The notes below the pieces were generated by a model. It saw only the letters and a list, made by a program, of their open reading frames with translations, made no database searches and was not told the DNA's origin. The position numbers were made by a program, and so were the translations under genes. Below are positions 50,956 through 52,734 of a DNA stretch of 52,734 nt, one piece after another (the first letter of the stretch is position 1; every line of letters starts with the position of its first letter). The stretch lies in the NCBI GenBank assembly GCA_002439805.1, contig DJPQ01000023.1, positions 1 to 52,734 on the forward strand. Direction: 5' to 3'. The DNA comes from Bacteroidales bacterium UBA6408. GTDB taxonomy: Bacteria > Bacteroidota > Bacteroidia > Bacteroidales > UBA932.

Positions 50956-52245
50956 AGGTATTTTTACCACAGCCTCGCTCCACTTATAAGACCATTGATT
51001 CATTTCGTACCCTATTTTATGAGACAACAAAGTTTCTTCGGACAAGTCCAATGAATATTTCGTAGAATATGACCTCAAAAGAGATTGACACATTTCGTTA
51101 GGAGTGCCATTAGCCTTTTGGTAGCAATCAACACAAGCAAAAAATTCTTCGTGAGTCTTACATTGCCGAACACTTTCCAACATCTTTTCATAGTATCGTT
51201 GAACCTTAGCCGAAGCTTCCCCGAGAATATTATCTAAAAGCTGTTGCCGGGATTTCATCTGTAAAAAAGAATCGTTGGCTTCTGTCAGAGCCGCATTCGC
51301 CTCGACCAACTTGGATTTCACTAGTTCGAGACTATCGACCTCCGCCTTGAACATCGAGACTTTCTCATTAAGCGCCATCACTTTACGCTGATAGGAAACG
51401 ACGGCAAAGACTCCGCCTGCGATGAGCAGCAGGAACAGGACGGAGCCGCAGGCAACGGCTGGAATATGCGCCCGGCGGATTTCGGAACGGATTTCCTCAA
51501 CATTCGCATATCTTTTCTTCGGGTCGGAGGCTGAAGCCTTGCGGGCTATGCGGGAATACACTCCTCCCAGGCGAAACAACGGAAGGATGCGGCCGAAGGA
51601 ATATATGTCGGCACGAACGTCAGTGTAACTTCCCGCCGGTGAGGGATTCGCCGTACCCGAATCGCCCTTCCCGGCATCGCTGGCATTCCCCAACTGCTCC
51701 GGGGCTGAGAACCCCTCCGTTCCGGCAGGCTGTTTCAGAATTGCATAGCGGTCAGCGTCAGAAAGCCCGAAGTCGATAATCTTGACATCAGAGCCGTTGT
51801 CGGTAACCAGAATGTTCGATGGCTTGAGGTCGCGGTGAACCACACCCTGCGAATGGAAATATGCCATGGCATCCAGAATCTGCCCCACAGCCCTGCGCCG
51901 GGCCTTCTTCGAGGCGGTCGGCAGCCATTCGTCAAGACGCACGCCCTGCACATATTCCTGAACGATGCAGTCACCAAGTTCCAAGTCATGCACAAAGTCG
52001 TATGTCCGCACGACATTCGGGTGCTCCAGAGGGAAACCGAGTTCAAACTCCTTCTTCAGAAGTTCCCGATGAAGGCCGTCAGAAGCAAACTGCCCCGAAA
52101 GAGCCTTCAGCTTGAACCACTTGCCCAGACGCTTCGCCTTAACGAGTACATAAATCCCGTGTTCGGCAATAAGGGAGCGGTCTGTAAAGGCTCCCGAAAT
52201 CAAAGGTGTGTCGCCCGGAACGATGCCGGAAATGCTGCTTTCCAC
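50944..52245 (-). CDS. Membrane-anchored Hanks-type Ser/Thr protein kinase
   Basis: This 433-residue protein starts at a GTG (52245), with no nearby in-frame ATG. Kinase motifs: the Lys strand WFKLKALSG, GVVHRDLKPSNILV (catalytic loop), VKIIDFGLSD (DFG) and GTEGFSAPEQLG (APE). The glycine-rich loop is not recognisable near EHGIYVLVKAKRLG. A Ser/Asp/Gly-rich insertion (GNASDAGKGDSGTANPSPAG) follows the APE motif. A membrane segment at about 268-290 (PAVACGSVLFLLLIAGGVFA) separates the kinase from a periplasmic coiled coil and Cys-containing sensor-like domain. A TATATTTG element lies 22 bp upstream. Confidence 0.87.
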   Translation of the reverse strand: MESSISGIVPGDTPLISGAFTDRSLIAEHGIYVLVKAKRLGKWFKLKALSGQFASDGLHRELLKKEFELGFPLEHPNVVRTYDFVHDLELGDCIVQEYVQGVRLDEWLPTASKKARRRAVGQILDAMAYFHSQGVVHRDLKPSNILVTDNGSDVKIIDFGLSDADRYAILKQPAGTEGFSAPEQLGNASDAGKGDSGTANPSPAGSYTDVRADIYSFGRILPLFRLGGVYSRIARKASASDPKKRYANVEEIRSEIRRAHIPAVACGSVLFLLLIAGGVFAVVSYQRKVMALNEKVSMFKAEVDSLELVKSKLVEANAALTEANDSFLQMKSRQQLLDNILGEASAKVQRYYEKMLESVRQCKTHEEFFACVDCYQKANGTPNEMCQSLLRSYSTKYSLDLSEETLLSHKIGYEMNQWSYKWSEAVVKIPSDR

Positions 52246-52267
52246 AAGTATGACAGTTTTTACCCTG

Positions 52268-52275
52268 CAAATATA
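52268..52275 (-). promoter_or_regulatory. -7 element TATATTTG for kinase gene
   Basis: Minus-strand match to TAnnTTTG, giving a leader of about 15 nt before the GTG start at 52245. Confidence 0.5.
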
Positions 52276-52296
52276 ATAATGATTCGCGACGAATTC

Positions 52297-52537
52297 CTAA
52301 TCACGCAGGCAGCCTATCGGAACGACAAACACACCATCTGCACGTCGATATGCAAATTCGCCTCCCGTAAGAACCATGAGGAACGACGGAGCCATAAATT
52401 TTGAGGTATCGATGTTCCTTGCAAGTTTTTTCAAATTCTCAGCCCCTTCTTCAATTCAGAACAGCCCCACTGCTCTTGAGTTTTTTTTTTTGCAAAAGAG
52501 CATCGCATATCCGTGGACGATAGTTCTCAACATTCAT
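52297..52537 (-). pseudogene. Internally deleted DUF4143-type ATPase
   Basis: From ATG 52537 the frame reads MNVENYRPRICDALLQKKK and LKSSGAVL, the usual N-terminus of DUF4143-type ATPases, then stops. In another frame the sequence resumes as IEEGAENLKKLARNID, SFLMVLTGGEFAYRRADG and VFVVPIGCLRD with a TAG at 52297. This matches the end of the intact 23964-25259 protein (IDEGAKTLVELAEKID, SFLMVLTGNGDYAYRR, VVPIGCLRN). About 340 codons, including the Walker motifs, are missing and the junction is frameshifted. Confidence 0.85.
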
Positions 52538-52558
52538 ATCAAATGCACTATCACATTG

Positions 52559-52566
52559 CAAATATA
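52559..52566 (-). promoter_or_regulatory. -7 element TATATTTG for the ATPase pseudogene
   Basis: Minus-strand match to TAnnTTTG 22 bp upstream of ATG 52537. The promoter outlived the gene. Confidence 0.45.
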
Positions 52567-52593
52567 GTGATTTTCAATGAACTACAAAAGCAT

Positions 52594-52654
52594 TCCGAAC
52601 TTTTCGGTGATTTCACTCCGAACTTTTAGGTGATTTCACTCCGAACTTTTAGGC
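52594..52654. repeat. Three 23-bp tandem repeats upstream of the ATPase pseudogene
   Basis: Units beginning TCCGAACTTTT start at 52594, 52617 and 52640. The first two differ by one base (CGG or AGG) and share GTGATTTCAC; the third diverges after AGGC. They are followed by two copies of CGGAAAAAGTGACAAA (52662 and 52694), a motif also similar to one before the 40039 ATPase. No gene is seen up to the window end. Confidence 0.85.
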
Positions 52655-52734
52655 ATTATCGCGGAAAAAGTGACAAAACCGCAGCTCATAAGTCGGAAAA
52701 AGTGACAAATACCTACGGATGAAACGGCTGGCGG

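Noticed and set aside
52481..52491. Run of eleven T near the end, considered as a fourth slippage site
   Set aside because: It lies in the KKK codons of the deleted ATPase, which is already inactive; A/T runs are also far more common by chance than G/C runs.
52594..52710. Repeat array considered as a CRISPR
   Set aside because: The 23-bp units are directly adjacent with no unique spacers, and no cas gene is seen.

Overview
The window reads as a chromosome segment of a Bacteroidales-type Bacteroidota, perhaps a gut or rumen lineage near Rikenellaceae; the genus is a guess. The support is SusC/SusD proteins, fimbrillin-like surface lipoproteins, a membrane beta-propeller/AraC regulator, GH3-family and GGGtGRT proteins, and repeated matches to the Bacteroidota -7 promoter element TAnnTTTG. 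No tRNA, rRNA, CRISPR array, prophage or complete insertion sequence was seen.

Positions 1-19706 form a polysaccharide-utilisation-like locus, all on the minus strand. In transcription order it holds a secreted sialidase-fold protein, a lipoprotein fusing a fimbrillin-like module to the same propeller, a propeller/Y_Y_Y/AraC regulator, a GLUG-like lipoprotein, SusC, SusD, a SusE/F-position lipoprotein, a 53-residue small protein, another GLUG-like lipoprotein and a DUF5107 protein cut by the window edge. The regulator is out of frame here because of a run of nine G after its signal peptide.

Positions 19700-25260 are accessory: a possible small RNA or attenuator, an AbiEi-like antitoxin without its toxin, DNA polymerase IV, a decayed winged-helix gene, a lipoprotein with a G9 tract in its promoter spacer, and a DUF4143-type ATPase. 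Positions 25265-39676 are mostly core genes: GH3 protein, two AMP-binding ligases around htpG, a HAD hydrolase, an OmpA-like protein, the GGGtGRT/NifU-like pair and uvrB. The gaps after the HAD gene and uvrB hold structured repeats.

Positions 40039-52734 are accessory again: an ATPase with a nuclease-like C-terminus flanked by palindromic motifs, a six-gene minus-strand cluster of poorly known proteins (including WG-repeat, FISUMP-like and coiled-coil/outer-membrane-barrel proteins), a 6S-like RNA, an Rpn-family nuclease between direct repeats, a lipoprotein, a Bacteroidota helix-turn-helix protein convergent with a Hanks-type kinase, and a deleted ATPase pseudogene.

The most striking points are three separate nine-G tracts, each at a place where slippage would change expression (inside a regulator, inside a small protein, inside a promoter spacer); families of intergenic hairpins whose stems differ between copies but still pair; ATPase genes that each carry private DNA repeats; and low-complexity insertions in otherwise conserved proteins.
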